From: Methylobacterium platani
GTDB taxonomy: Bacteria > Pseudomonadota > Alphaproteobacteria > Rhizobiales > Beijerinckiaceae
Length of the DNA stretch: 64,000 nucleotides
Direction: 5' to 3'
NCBI RefSeq assembly: GCF_001653715.1
Contig: NZ_LWHQ01000006.1
Location: 130,475-194,474 of the forward strand
Under the pieces are notes generated by a model. It was not told the DNA's origin, searched no databases, and saw only the letters and a list, made by a program, of their open reading frames with translations. The position numbers and the translations under genes are program-made. How positions within the stretch are numbered: the first letter of the stretch is position 1; each line of letters starts with the position of its first letter. This document shows, piece after piece, positions 18,659 to 26,648 of the stretch.

Positions 18659-19450
18659 TCAGCGGCCGAGATAGACCTCGACCACCCGCGGGTCGGCCGA
18701 GACGGAATCGATCGAGCCCTCGGCGAGCACCGCGCCCTCGTGCAGGCAGGTGACGCGGCATTGGAGCGCGCGGACGAAGTGCATGTCGTGCTCGACCACG
18801 ATCACCGCGTGGTCCTGCGCGATGCGGCGCAGGAGCGTCGCGGTCGCCTCGGTCTCGGCGTCGGTCATGCCGGCGACCGGTTCGTCGACGAGGAGGAGCT
18901 TCGGGTCCTGGGCCAGCAGCATCCCGATCTCGAGCCACTGCTTCTGGCCGTGCGAGAGGTCGGCCGCCGGCCGCGCCCGGTGGGCGCTCAGCCCCACCGT
19001 CTCCAGGATCGCGTCGATCTGCGCCCGCTCGACCCGGTTGCGCCAGCCGAAGAGCGAGGCCGTCGCGGCCCGCGGGCCCTTCAGCGCGAGCAGGATGTTG
19101 TCGGCGACCGACTGGCTCTCGAACACCGTCGGCTTCTGGAACTTGCGGCCGATGCCGAGCTCGGCGATGGCCGCCTCGTCCATCCGGGTCAGGTCGTGGA
19201 CGCCGTCATAGATCACCTGGCCGGTATCGGGCCGGGTCTTGCCGGTGATGCAGTCCATCATCGTGGTCTTGCCGGCGCCGTTCGGACCGATGATCGCCCG
19301 CATCTCGCCGGGCATCAGGGTCAGGGACAGGCCGCGCAGGGCCCGGTAGCCGTCGAACGTGACCTTGATGTCGTCGACGTAGAGCAGGGCCTGAGTGAGG
19401 CGCTTCTCGTGAACCGGGTCGGAGGGGGGAAGGGCGACCGCCGCGCTCAT
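18659..19450 (-). CDS. urtD: Urea ABC transporter ATPase UrtD
   Basis: 263-residue LivG-like nucleotide-binding subunit. Walker A is GPNGAGKTTMMD. UrtD-typical segments are ITGKTRPDTGQVIYDG, IGRKFQKPTVFESQSVADN and LSHGQKQWLEIGMLLAQDP, with an SHGQ signature instead of SGGQ as is usual for UrtD. Walker B is LLLVDEPVAGM. Its ATG overlaps the urtC stop (ATGA). Confidence 0.94.
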   Translation of the reverse strand: MSAAVALPPSDPVHEKRLTQALLYVDDIKVTFDGYRALRGLSLTLMPGEMRAIIGPNGAGKTTMMDCITGKTRPDTGQVIYDGVHDLTRMDEAAIAELGIGRKFQKPTVFESQSVADNILLALKGPRAATASLFGWRNRVERAQIDAILETVGLSAHRARPAADLSHGQKQWLEIGMLLAQDPKLLLVDEPVAGMTDAETEATATLLRRIAQDHAVIVVEHDMHFVRALQCRVTCLHEGAVLAEGSIDSVSADPRVVEVYLGR

Positions 19451-20583
19451 GATCCGCGGCCCTCCTCGGCCAGGGCGGGGGGAATGTCGGTGCGGACCTT
19501 GGCGCGACGGGCGCCCAGGCGCTCGTTCAGGGTGCCGAGGATGCCCTTGGGCAGGAACAGGGTGACGACGACGAACAGGGCGCCAAGCGCGAACAGCCAG
19601 GCGTCGGGCATCGCGCCGGTGAGCAGCGTCTTGGCGTAGTTCACCAGCACCGCGCCGAGCGCCGCGCCGACGAGGGTGCCGCGCCCACCCACCGCGACCC
19701 AGATCACCGCCTCGATCGAGTTGGCGGGGGCGAATTCGGACGGGTTGATGATGCCGACCTGCGGCACATAGAGGGCGCCGGCGACCCCCGCCATCATCGC
19801 CGAGACGGTGAAGGCGAGCGCCTTGTAGTGCGCCGTGCGGTAGCCGAGGAACCGGGTGCGGGATTCCGCGTCGCGGATCGCGACCAGCACCTTGCCGAAG
19901 GCGGAGGTCGTCATGAACCGGGCGACGAGGTAGGCCAAGGCCAGTGCCACGGCGGTCAGGACGAACAGGGCGACGCGGGTGCCTTGCGCCTGCACGTTGA
20001 AGCCGAGGATGTCCTTGAAGTCGGTCAGCCCGTTGTTGCCCCCGAGCCCCATGTCGTTGCGGAAGAAGGCGAGCATCAGCGCGAAGGTCATCGCCTGGGT
20101 GATGATCGACAGGTAGACGCCGGTCACCCGCGAGCGGAAGGCGAGCCAGCCGAACACGAAGGCGAGGAGACCCGGCACCAAGAGCACCATCACGGCCGCG
20201 AAGGGGAAGAGATCGAAGCCGTGCCAGTACCAGGGCAGGGCCTTGTAGTTCAGGAACACCATGAAGTCGGGCAGGACCGGATTGCCGTAGACGCCCCGCG
20301 GGCCGATCTGGCGCATCAGGTACATGCCCATCGCGTAGCCGCCGAGCGCGAAGAACGCGCCGTGCCCGAGCGAGAGGATGCCGCAATAGCCCCAGACGAG
20401 ATCGAGGCTGAGCGCCAGGATCGCGTAGGCGAGGTACTTGCCCATCAGCGAGACGGCGTAGGTCGGGACGTGGAGGCTTGAGCCCGGCGCGGTGAAGAGG
20501 TTGAGGGCCGGCACGGCGATGCAGGCCGCCGCCAGGATGCCGAGGAAGATCCAGCCCGGCTTGTCGATGCGGGAGAGCAGCAT
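19447..20583 (-). CDS. urtC: Urea ABC transporter permease UrtC
   Basis: 378-residue LivM-like inner-membrane permease. Family segments are LAYAILALSLDLVWGYCGIL, LGHGAFFALGGYAMGMYLM and GGRGTLVGAALGAVLVNYAK. The start MLLSRIDKPGWIFLGILAAA lies just two bases after the urtB stop, and its stop overlaps urtD. It forms the urea channel with UrtB. Confidence 0.94.
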   Translation of the reverse strand: MLLSRIDKPGWIFLGILAAACIAVPALNLFTAPGSSLHVPTYAVSLMGKYLAYAILALSLDLVWGYCGILSLGHGAFFALGGYAMGMYLMRQIGPRGVYGNPVLPDFMVFLNYKALPWYWHGFDLFPFAAVMVLLVPGLLAFVFGWLAFRSRVTGVYLSIITQAMTFALMLAFFRNDMGLGGNNGLTDFKDILGFNVQAQGTRVALFVLTAVALALAYLVARFMTTSAFGKVLVAIRDAESRTRFLGYRTAHYKALAFTVSAMMAGVAGALYVPQVGIINPSEFAPANSIEAVIWVAVGGRGTLVGAALGAVLVNYAKTLLTGAMPDAWLFALGALFVVVTLFLPKGILGTLNERLGARRAKVRTDIPPALAEEGRGS

Positions 20584-20585
20584 GG

Positions 20586-22175
20586 TCAGGCCTCCACCGC
20601 CCGGCCCTTGAGCGCGAACAGGCCGCGCGGCCGCTTCTGGATGAACAGGATGATGAAGACGAGGAGCAGGATCTTGCCGAGCACCGCGCCGGCATAGGGC
20701 TCGAGGAACTTGTTGGCGACGCCGAGGGTGAGGGCCGCCACCAGCGTGCCCCACAGGTTGCCGACGCCGCCGAAGACCACGACCAGGAACGAATCGATGA
20801 TGTAGCCCTGGCCGAGGTTGGGCGAGACGTTGTCGATCTGCGACAAAGCCACCCCGGCGACCCCGGCGATGCCCGAGCCGAGGCCGAACGTGAAGGCGTC
20901 GATCCACGGCGTGCGGATGCCCATGGCGGCGGCCATGCGGCGGTTCTGGGTGACGGCGCGGGTCTTCAGGCCGAACGAGGTCGCCTTCAGGATCAGGTTG
21001 AGGGCGACGAAGACGGCCATGGCAAAAACCACGATCCACAGCCGGCCCCAGGTGATCGAGAGGCCGAACAGGTCGAAAGCGCCGGACATGTAGGAGGGCG
21101 CGCCGACCTCGCGGTTGGTCGGCCCGAAGACCGAGCGCACCGCCTGCTGCAGGATCAGGCTGATGCCCCAGGTGGCGAGCAGCGTCTCGAGCGGCCGGCC
21201 GTAGAGGTGGCGGATGACCGTGCGCTCGATCAAGATGCCGACGGCGCCGGCGGCCAGGAAGGCGAGCGGGATCGCGATCGGCAGCGACCAGTCGAACAGT
21301 CCGGGGGCCTTCTGGCGGATCAGTTCCTGCACCAGGTAGGTGGTGTAGGCGCCGAGCATCACCATCTCGCCGTGGGCCATGTTGATGATGCCCATCACCC
21401 CGAAGGTGATAGCGAGCCCGATCGCGGCGAGCAGCAGCACCGAGCCGAGCGACACGCCGTACCAGGCGTTCTGCACGTTCGCCATCAGCGCCTGGCGGGT
21501 CTCGATGGCGGAGACGCCGCGGGCGGCGGCGTCGCGCACGCTCTGGGCGGAATCGTTCGCCAGGCCGCGCAGGATGCCGAGCGCCTCCGAATCGCCCCGG
21601 GCCTGGAGGGTGTCAACGGCGGCGAGCCGCTCGATCTCCGGGCTGCCGGACTTCGCGAGGAGTGCGGCGGCGCGGGCCTCCTGCAGGCTGCGCTTCACGC
21701 CCGCGTCGGCCTCGCGGGCGAGCGCCGCATCGAGGGCCGGGAGCGCGGCGGCGTCGCGGGCCTTGAACACCGCGTCGGCGGCGTTGCGGCGGGTGGCGGC
21801 GTCGGGGGCGAGCAGGTTCAGGGTGCCCAGCGCCGCGTCGATCGCGCGCCGGACCCGGTTGTTGACCCGCACGGGCTTGAGGCCGTCCGGGCTCAGAGCC
21901 GCGCCGGTGCGGGCGTCCGTCACCTTGGCGCCGTCCTTGATGGCGAGCGCCTTGTCGTCGGGGCGGTAGAGCAGGCGGTTGTCGGCGAGTGCCCGCAGGA
22001 CCGCCCCGGCCTTCGGATCGCCGCTGGTGGCGAGCGCGGCGATGCCGGCCTCGATGTCGGAATAGCTGTCGCTGGCCAGCCGGGCATAGGCGGCGTCGAC
22101 CCCGGTCTGCGCAGCGGCCGCGAAGGCCCAGGCGGCGCACCAGGCGGCGAGGAGAAGGACGAGGCAGCGGCGCAT
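20586..22175 (-). CDS. urtB: Urea ABC transporter permease UrtB
   Basis: 529-residue LivH-like permease. The first 20 residues look like a signal peptide (CLVLLLAAWCAAWAFAAAAQ). Next come about 230 alanine-rich residues, probably periplasmic and helical-repeat-like (LASDSYSDIEAGIAALATSG), and then the permease domain (NMAHGEMVMLGAYTTYLVQE). This N-terminal extension is typical of UrtB compared with amino-acid LivH. MRRCLVLLL is chosen over longer frames that read into the intergenic repeat. Confidence 0.93.
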   Translation of the reverse strand: MRRCLVLLLAAWCAAWAFAAAAQTGVDAAYARLASDSYSDIEAGIAALATSGDPKAGAVLRALADNRLLYRPDDKALAIKDGAKVTDARTGAALSPDGLKPVRVNNRVRRAIDAALGTLNLLAPDAATRRNAADAVFKARDAAALPALDAALAREADAGVKRSLQEARAAALLAKSGSPEIERLAAVDTLQARGDSEALGILRGLANDSAQSVRDAAARGVSAIETRQALMANVQNAWYGVSLGSVLLLAAIGLAITFGVMGIINMAHGEMVMLGAYTTYLVQELIRQKAPGLFDWSLPIAIPLAFLAAGAVGILIERTVIRHLYGRPLETLLATWGISLILQQAVRSVFGPTNREVGAPSYMSGAFDLFGLSITWGRLWIVVFAMAVFVALNLILKATSFGLKTRAVTQNRRMAAAMGIRTPWIDAFTFGLGSGIAGVAGVALSQIDNVSPNLGQGYIIDSFLVVVFGGVGNLWGTLVAALTLGVANKFLEPYAGAVLGKILLLVFIILFIQKRPRGLFALKGRAVEA

Positions 22176-22282
22176 GCAGTGGGTGTCCGAGGGGGCAAGG
22201 TTGCCAAACATTCCCCTCTCCCGCGTGAACCGACGTAGCCACACATCTCGTTCGAGAGCTTCCAACCTTGCAAGTCGCGCGC

Positions 22283-22396
22283 CTCCCCTCCCCCTTGTGG
22301 GGAGGGGTGAGGGGGTTGGGGGTGGTGCCGGATAAAGCTCAACGGTGCCTTCTGCACCACCCCCACCCCTAGCCCCTCCCCACAAGGGGGAGGGGA
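22283..22396. repeat. Palindromic intergenic element between urtA and urtB
   Basis: CTCCCCTCCCCCTTGTGG at the left pairs with CCACAAGGGGGAGGGG at the right, and an inner GGGGGTGGTGC/GCACCACCCCC pair is nested inside. It belongs to the same class as the elements at 3885, 31706, 45713 and 56938. It sits between the highly expressed binding-protein gene and the permease genes, where such structures often protect the upstream message. Confidence 0.85.
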
Positions 22397-22480
22397 AAGT
22401 GCGCTGATTTACAATGGGCTGGACTTCATGAGCGAGATGTAGCCCGCAGACTCATCTGGGATTGGGGGCGCGCTTCATGT

Positions 22481-22504
22481 GGGCGAGCGGCGCGCCGCTC
22501 GCCC
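22481..22504 (-). terminator. Hairpin just after urtA
   Basis: GGGCGAGCGGC pairs perfectly with GCCGCTCGCCC, 14 bases past the urtA stop on the minus strand. No T-run follows. It may be a partial terminator or stability hairpin that lowers urtBCDE relative to urtA. Confidence 0.45.
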
Positions 22505-22517
22505 TGTTGTCATGCGC

Positions 22518-23816
22518 TCAGGCGCCGCCGCACTTCTTCGTCTGGGTGTTGTAGTTGCCGCACTTGAGCTTTACCCAGTCGGCCTCGAGGTCCTTCGAGC
22601 CCTCGAGCTGCTTCGACCACGCCTCGCCGGGGATGAGGTCCTTGGTCTTCCACACCACGTCGAACTGGCCGTTCGCCTCGATCTCGCCGATGAAGACGGG
22701 CTTGGTGATGTGGTGGTTCGGCAGCATCTTGGCGGTGCCGCCGGTGAGGTTCGCCTGCTCGATGCCGGGCAGCGCGTCGATCACCTTGTCGGGGGCGGTG
22801 GTGCCGGCCTTCTCGACCGCCTTCACCCACATGTTGAAGCCGATGTAGCTCGCTTCCATCGGGTCGTTGGTGACGGCCTTGGGGTTCTTCTTGTAGGCCT
22901 GCCACTGCTTGATGAACGCCTCGTTCTCCGGCGTCTTGATCGACTCGAAGTAGTTCCAGGCGGCGAGGTGGCCGACGAGCGGCTTGGTGTCGATGCCGGC
23001 CAGCTCCTCCTCGCCGACCGAGAACGCCATCACCGGGATGTCGGTGGCCTTGATGCCCTGGTTGCCGAGCTCCTTGTAGAACGGCACGTTGGCGTCGCCG
23101 TTGACGGTCGAGACCACCGCGGTCTTCTTGCCGGCGGAGCCGAACGCCTTGATCTTCGACACCTCCGTCTGCCAGTCCGAGAAGCCGAACGGGGTGTAGT
23201 TGATCATGATGTCCTCGTCCTTCACCCCCTTCGACTTGAGGTAGGCTTCGAGGATCTTGTTGGTGGTGCGCGGGTAGACGTAGTCCGTCCCCTCCAGCAC
23301 CCAGCGCTTGGTGCCGCCGCCATCCTCCGACATCAGGTAGTCGACCGCCGGGATCGCCTGCTGGTTCGGCGCCGCGCCGGTGTAGAACACGTTGCGCTCG
23401 CTCTCCTCGCCCTCGTACTGGACGGGGTAGAACAGGATGTTGTTGAGTTCCTTGAACACCGGCAGCACGGACTTGCGCGACACGCTGGTCCAGCAGCCGA
23501 ACACCGCCGCGACCTTGTCCTTGGCGATCAGCTCGCGCGCCTTCTCGGCGAAGAGCGGCCAGTTCGAGGCCGGGTCGACCACCACCGCCTCGAGCTTCTT
23601 GCCGAGCACGCCGCCCTTCTTGTTCTGCTCGTCGATGAGCATCAGCATGACGTCTTTGAGCGTCGTCTCGGAGATCGCCATCGTGCCCGAGAGCGAGTGC
23701 AGGATGCCGACCTTGATGGTCTCCTGCGCCGAGGCGGCCGTGGTCGCCAGCGTGCCGAGCGCCAACCCGCCCGCAACCGCGGCGCGCGAGAGCCAACCCT
23801 TCCACGTCATGTTCAT
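22518..23816 (-). CDS. urtA: Urea ABC transporter substrate-binding protein UrtA
   Basis: 432-residue periplasmic binding protein. The signal peptide is MNMTWKGWLSRAAVAGG... ending at ASA-QE near residue 30. The mature N-terminus TIKVGILHSLSGTMAISE and segments such as VFGCWTSVSRKSVLPVFK, NILFYPVQYEGEESERNVFY and DPMEASYIGFNMWVKAV are highly characteristic of UrtA. A GGGAGA ribosome-binding site precedes the ATG, which decides the start over the longer frame. It is the first gene of urtABCDE and has a sigma-54 promoter about 40 bases upstream. Confidence 0.97.
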   Translation of the reverse strand: MNMTWKGWLSRAAVAGGLALGTLATTAASAQETIKVGILHSLSGTMAISETTLKDVMLMLIDEQNKKGGVLGKKLEAVVVDPASNWPLFAEKARELIAKDKVAAVFGCWTSVSRKSVLPVFKELNNILFYPVQYEGEESERNVFYTGAAPNQQAIPAVDYLMSEDGGGTKRWVLEGTDYVYPRTTNKILEAYLKSKGVKDEDIMINYTPFGFSDWQTEVSKIKAFGSAGKKTAVVSTVNGDANVPFYKELGNQGIKATDIPVMAFSVGEEELAGIDTKPLVGHLAAWNYFESIKTPENEAFIKQWQAYKKNPKAVTNDPMEASYIGFNMWVKAVEKAGTTAPDKVIDALPGIEQANLTGGTAKMLPNHHITKPVFIGEIEANGQFDVVWKTKDLIPGEAWSKQLEGSKDLEADWVKLKCGNYNTQTKKCGGA

Positions 23817-23851
23817 CGTCTCCCTGGGCCGGTGCGGCCGCGACCAGCACC

Positions 23852-23867
23852 GCAAGGCGCGTGCCAA
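23852..23867 (-). promoter_or_regulatory. Sigma-54 (RpoN) promoter of urtABCDE
   Basis: The minus strand reads TTGGCACGCGCCTTGC, matching the -24/-12 consensus TGGCACG-N4-TTGC with the exact GG-N10-GC spacing. Transcription would start near 23840, giving a leader of about 25 bases with the urtA ribosome-binding site. This points to nitrogen control through an NtrC-type activator; I did not find a convincing NtrC site upstream. Confidence 0.85.
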
Positions 23868-24070
23868 GGCATATTCCGAAAAGGTTCCCGCAAGATCGGG
23901 CTCAAATTCTGGGCATGCGCCGGATTTGGGGGCCGACTGCCTGCTTTTTGCCGGCACCTCTGCCCGCCCTGGCGCCACTCTGCCTAAGCCTCCGGCAAGG
24001 CTACGCTTGGGCCGATCCTGTCCTAGTTGTGCGCTCGGGCCGTGACGGTCGAGGGTTGAGGAGAGCCGGG

Positions 24071-25735
24071 GTGATCGAGGACCTCTGGTACAAGAACGCG
24101 GTGATCTACTGCCTCTCGGTCGGCTCCTTCATGGATGCCAACGGCGACGGCATCGGCGATTTCGAGGGGCTGGAGCGGCGCCTCGATTATCTTCTCGGGC
24201 TCGGGGTGACGGCGATCTGGCTGCACCCGTTCCAGCCCTCGCCGAAACGCGACCACGGCTACGACATCGCCGACTACTACAGCGTCGATCCGCGCTACGG
24301 CACGCTCGGCGATTTCGTCGCCTTCACGCACGCCGCCAAGCAGCGCGGCATGCGGGTGCTGATCGACCTCGTGGTCAACCACACCTCCGACCAGCATCCG
24401 TGGTTCAAGGAGGCCCGCGCGTACCCCGATGCCCGCACCCGCGACTGGTACGTCTGGTCGAAGACGAAGCCCCCGCACGCCGACGAGGGCATGGTCTTCC
24501 CCGGCGTGCAGAAGAGCACCTGGAGCTACGACAAGGAAGCCAAGCTGTGGTACTTTCACCGCTTCTACGACTTCCAGCCCGACCTCAACACCGCCAATCC
24601 CCACGTCCAGGCCGAGATCCTGAAGATCATGGGGTTCTGGATCCAGCTCGGCGTCTCGGGCTTCCGGATGGACGCGGTGCCGTTCGTGATCGCCGAGAAG
24701 GGGCCGGAGGTCTCGGGGGAACCGCGCGAGCAGTTCGAGCTCCTGCGCCTGTTCCGCGAGTTCCTGCAATGGCGCCAGGGCGACGCGATCATCCTGGCCG
24801 AGGCCAACATCCTGCCGCGCCAGGATCTCGACTATTTCGGCGACGACGCCGACCGCATGAACATGATGTTCAACTTCCAGGTCAACCAGGCACTGTTCTA
24901 CGCGCTGGCCTCGGCCGATACGCGCCCGCTGGTGAAGGCGCTGGAGAAGACCTGGAACCGGCCGCCCTCGGCGCAATGGGCGCTCTTCCTGCGCAACCAC
25001 GACGAGCTCGATCTCGGCCGTCTCACCGAGAAGCAGCGCCAGACCGTGTTCCAGGCCTTCGGCCCCGAGCCCGACATGCAGCTCTACGGCCGCGGCATCC
25101 GCCGGCGCCTCGCGCCGATGCTCGGCGGCGACCGGCGCCGGATCGAGCTCGCCTACAGCCTGATGTTCACCCTGCCGGGCACGCCGGTGCTGCGCTACGG
25201 CGACGAGATCGGCATGGGCGACGACCTCTCGCTGCCCGAGCGCGACTGCGCCCGCACGCCGATGCAGTGGTCGCACGAGGCCCAGGGCGGCTTCACGCTC
25301 AACGAGCACCCGGAATCGCCGCCGATCCACGAGGGGCCCTACGCCTACACCCACGTCAACGCGGCGGCGCAGCGCTGCGCGCCGGAATCGCTCCTCAACT
25401 GGATGGAGCGCATCATCCGCATGCGCAAGGAGGTGCCGGAGATCGGCTGGGGCGAGTTCGCGGTCCTCGAGACCGGTCACGCCGGCGTCCTGGCGATCCG
25501 GTACGACTGGCGCAACAACTCGGTCCTATGCCTGCACAACCTCCAGCCCGAGCCGCGGGAGGTCTCCTTCGCCACCGGCCTCGACGGCGACGGCCGCAAC
25601 CTGATCGATCTCCTCACCGGCCAGCGCAGCCTCGCCGCCGACGACGGCCGGCATTGCGTACTGATGGAGGGGTACGGGTACCGGTGGTACCGGGTCGGTG
25701 GATTGGATTATCTGCTGCGGCGGAGCGAGATCTGA
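24071..25735 (+). CDS. treS: GH13 trehalose synthase-like alpha-glucosyltransferase/amylase
   Basis: 554-residue GH13 enzyme. The conserved regions are DLVVNHTSDQHPWF, GFRMDAVPF (nucleophile Asp near 200), ILAEANI (acid/base Glu near 243) and FLRNHDELDLGRL (transition-state Asp near 312). The stretch GIRRRLAPMLGGDRRRIEL and YGDEIGMGDDLSL...RTPMQWS matches TreS (maltose-trehalose isomerase) rather than alpha-glucosidases. There is no C-terminal maltokinase fusion. The start is the GTG of VIEDLWYKNAVIYC behind a purine-rich site; the frame upstream is shadow. It stands alone, without treY/treZ or a maltosyltransferase nearby. Exact activity is inferred. Confidence 0.8.
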   Translation: MIEDLWYKNAVIYCLSVGSFMDANGDGIGDFEGLERRLDYLLGLGVTAIWLHPFQPSPKRDHGYDIADYYSVDPRYGTLGDFVAFTHAAKQRGMRVLIDLVVNHTSDQHPWFKEARAYPDARTRDWYVWSKTKPPHADEGMVFPGVQKSTWSYDKEAKLWYFHRFYDFQPDLNTANPHVQAEILKIMGFWIQLGVSGFRMDAVPFVIAEKGPEVSGEPREQFELLRLFREFLQWRQGDAIILAEANILPRQDLDYFGDDADRMNMMFNFQVNQALFYALASADTRPLVKALEKTWNRPPSAQWALFLRNHDELDLGRLTEKQRQTVFQAFGPEPDMQLYGRGIRRRLAPMLGGDRRRIELAYSLMFTLPGTPVLRYGDEIGMGDDLSLPERDCARTPMQWSHEAQGGFTLNEHPESPPIHEGPYAYTHVNAAAQRCAPESLLNWMERIIRMRKEVPEIGWGEFAVLETGHAGVLAIRYDWRNNSVLCLHNLQPEPREVSFATGLDGDGRNLIDLLTGQRSLAADDGRHCVLMEGYGYRWYRVGGLDYLLRRSEI

Positions 25736-25771
25736 GGGTTCGTTTCGGCGAATCCACTCCGTCCCCTCGCG

Positions 25772-25873
25772 ACCTCATCCTGAGCGAAGCGAGCCTCGAA
25801 GGAGGGCTCCAGCAACCTCCGTGGTCTCCGGAGCCCTCCTTCGAGGCCGCTGCGCGGCACCTCAGGATGAGGT
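25772..25873. repeat. Large inverted repeat between treS-like gene and Fis-type gene
   Basis: ACCTCATCCTGAG at the left pairs with CTCAGGATGAGGT at the right, and GCCTCGAAGGAGGGCTCC pairs with GGAGCCCTCCTTCGAGGC inside. The roughly 100-base element is one long hairpin in a convergent gap and could terminate both genes. Elements of this sequence class are scattered in related genomes. Confidence 0.85.
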
Positions 25874-25931
25874 TGATGACGGGAGAAACGGGGACGAGCG
25901 GACGACAAGCGCCCGACTGCCGCCCGCTCCC

Positions 25932-26189
25932 TCAGGCCCCCACCTCCGCCGGCACCCCCATCCCCGCCTCCTCGGGCGAGAACTCCCCCTCCGGCCAGTC
26001 GGACCACACGACGTCGCGGTAGATCGGCAGGCAGACGCCGATCCGCTTGTACTCCGCGATCCGGTTGCGGACGGTGCGGACCGAGACGCCGAGCATCTTG
26101 GCGGCGTGGGTGCGGTTGCCGCGGCAACGGATGAGCGTCTCGATGACGAGCTTGCGCTCGGCCTCGGCGAGTGTGGTCGCTGGCGCCAT
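25932..26189 (-). CDS. Small Fis-type helix-turn-helix protein
   Basis: 85-residue protein whose residues about 6-46 (AEAERKLVIETLIRCRGNRT, then HAAKMLGVSVRTVRNRIAEY) are a stand-alone Fis-type HTH_8, the DNA-binding domain usually found at the C-terminus of NtrC-family activators. No AAA+ or receiver domain is attached. The start is fixed by an AGGAGG site just before MAPATTLAEAE; the longer frame has none. A CtrA-type box lies about 75 bases upstream. It may be a small cell-cycle-linked DNA-binding regulator; targets are unknown. Confidence 0.8.
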   Translation of the reverse strand: MAPATTLAEAERKLVIETLIRCRGNRTHAAKMLGVSVRTVRNRIAEYKRIGVCLPIYRDVVWSDWPEGEFSPEEAGMGVPAEVGA

Positions 26190-26264
26190 GCTGCGTTCCT
26201 CCTGGTGACGGGAGCCCCCGGGCTTTGCTTGTTGTGACGACCCGGAAAAGCTGCGCAATCACGG

Positions 26265-26280
26265 TTAACAAGTCGTTAAC
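26265..26280. promoter_or_regulatory. CtrA-type binding box
   Basis: TTAACAAGTCGTTAAC has the full TTAA-N7-TTAAC arrangement of the CtrA response-regulator site and sits 76 bases before the Fis-type gene. The box is nearly symmetric, so orientation is not defined. Confidence 0.55.
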
Positions 26281-26598
26281 GACAGGATGGGCCGGACATG
26301 ACCCAGCCCTGTGCTTGCACGCCGGCGCAGTGTTCGCGGGGAAATACAGTCGCTCGATATTCGATCAGGGCGAGCTGTCGGCAGGAGGAACGGCGCCCGG
26401 GCGCGGCATTCGGGCCGGGCGCGGCGCCGTTGCGGAAATTCTGTCGCGGCGCCGCCGCGTGACGAGGCAGGATCAGCCGCCGGCGTTACTGCCCGCCCGC
26501 ACCCGCGAAACCGCAGCGCGGACCGGCGACGGCGGTTCCGTCCGTACCGAGCGACGATGACGGCCCGCCGCTCATCGCCGTCTCACCTCGGTCAGCCC

Positions 26599-26622
26599 GG
26601 CCGCGCGTCTTGGCGCGCGGCC
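26599..26622 (-). terminator. Hairpin downstream of the cysteine synthase gene
   Basis: GGCCGCGCG pairs with CGCGCGGCC around a TCTTGG loop, 27 bases past the stop on the minus strand. There is no following T-run, so intrinsic termination would be weak. Confidence 0.4.
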
Positions 26623-26648
26623 CGTGCGGAAAAAATCTCTCGCGGCGC

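Larger units (their letters stand above)
26190..26648. other. 459-base gap between the Fis-type gene and cysK
   Basis: Besides the CtrA-type box (26265-26280) and a GC-rich hairpin close to the cysK end, I see no gene, RNA or repeat here. Open frames crossing it have arginine/serine-rich, unfamilial products. Confidence 0.6.

Noticed and set aside
25708..26271. 187-codon minus-strand frame over the repeat and Fis-type gene
   Set aside because: It reads through a large inverted repeat and the wrong frame of the HTH gene.
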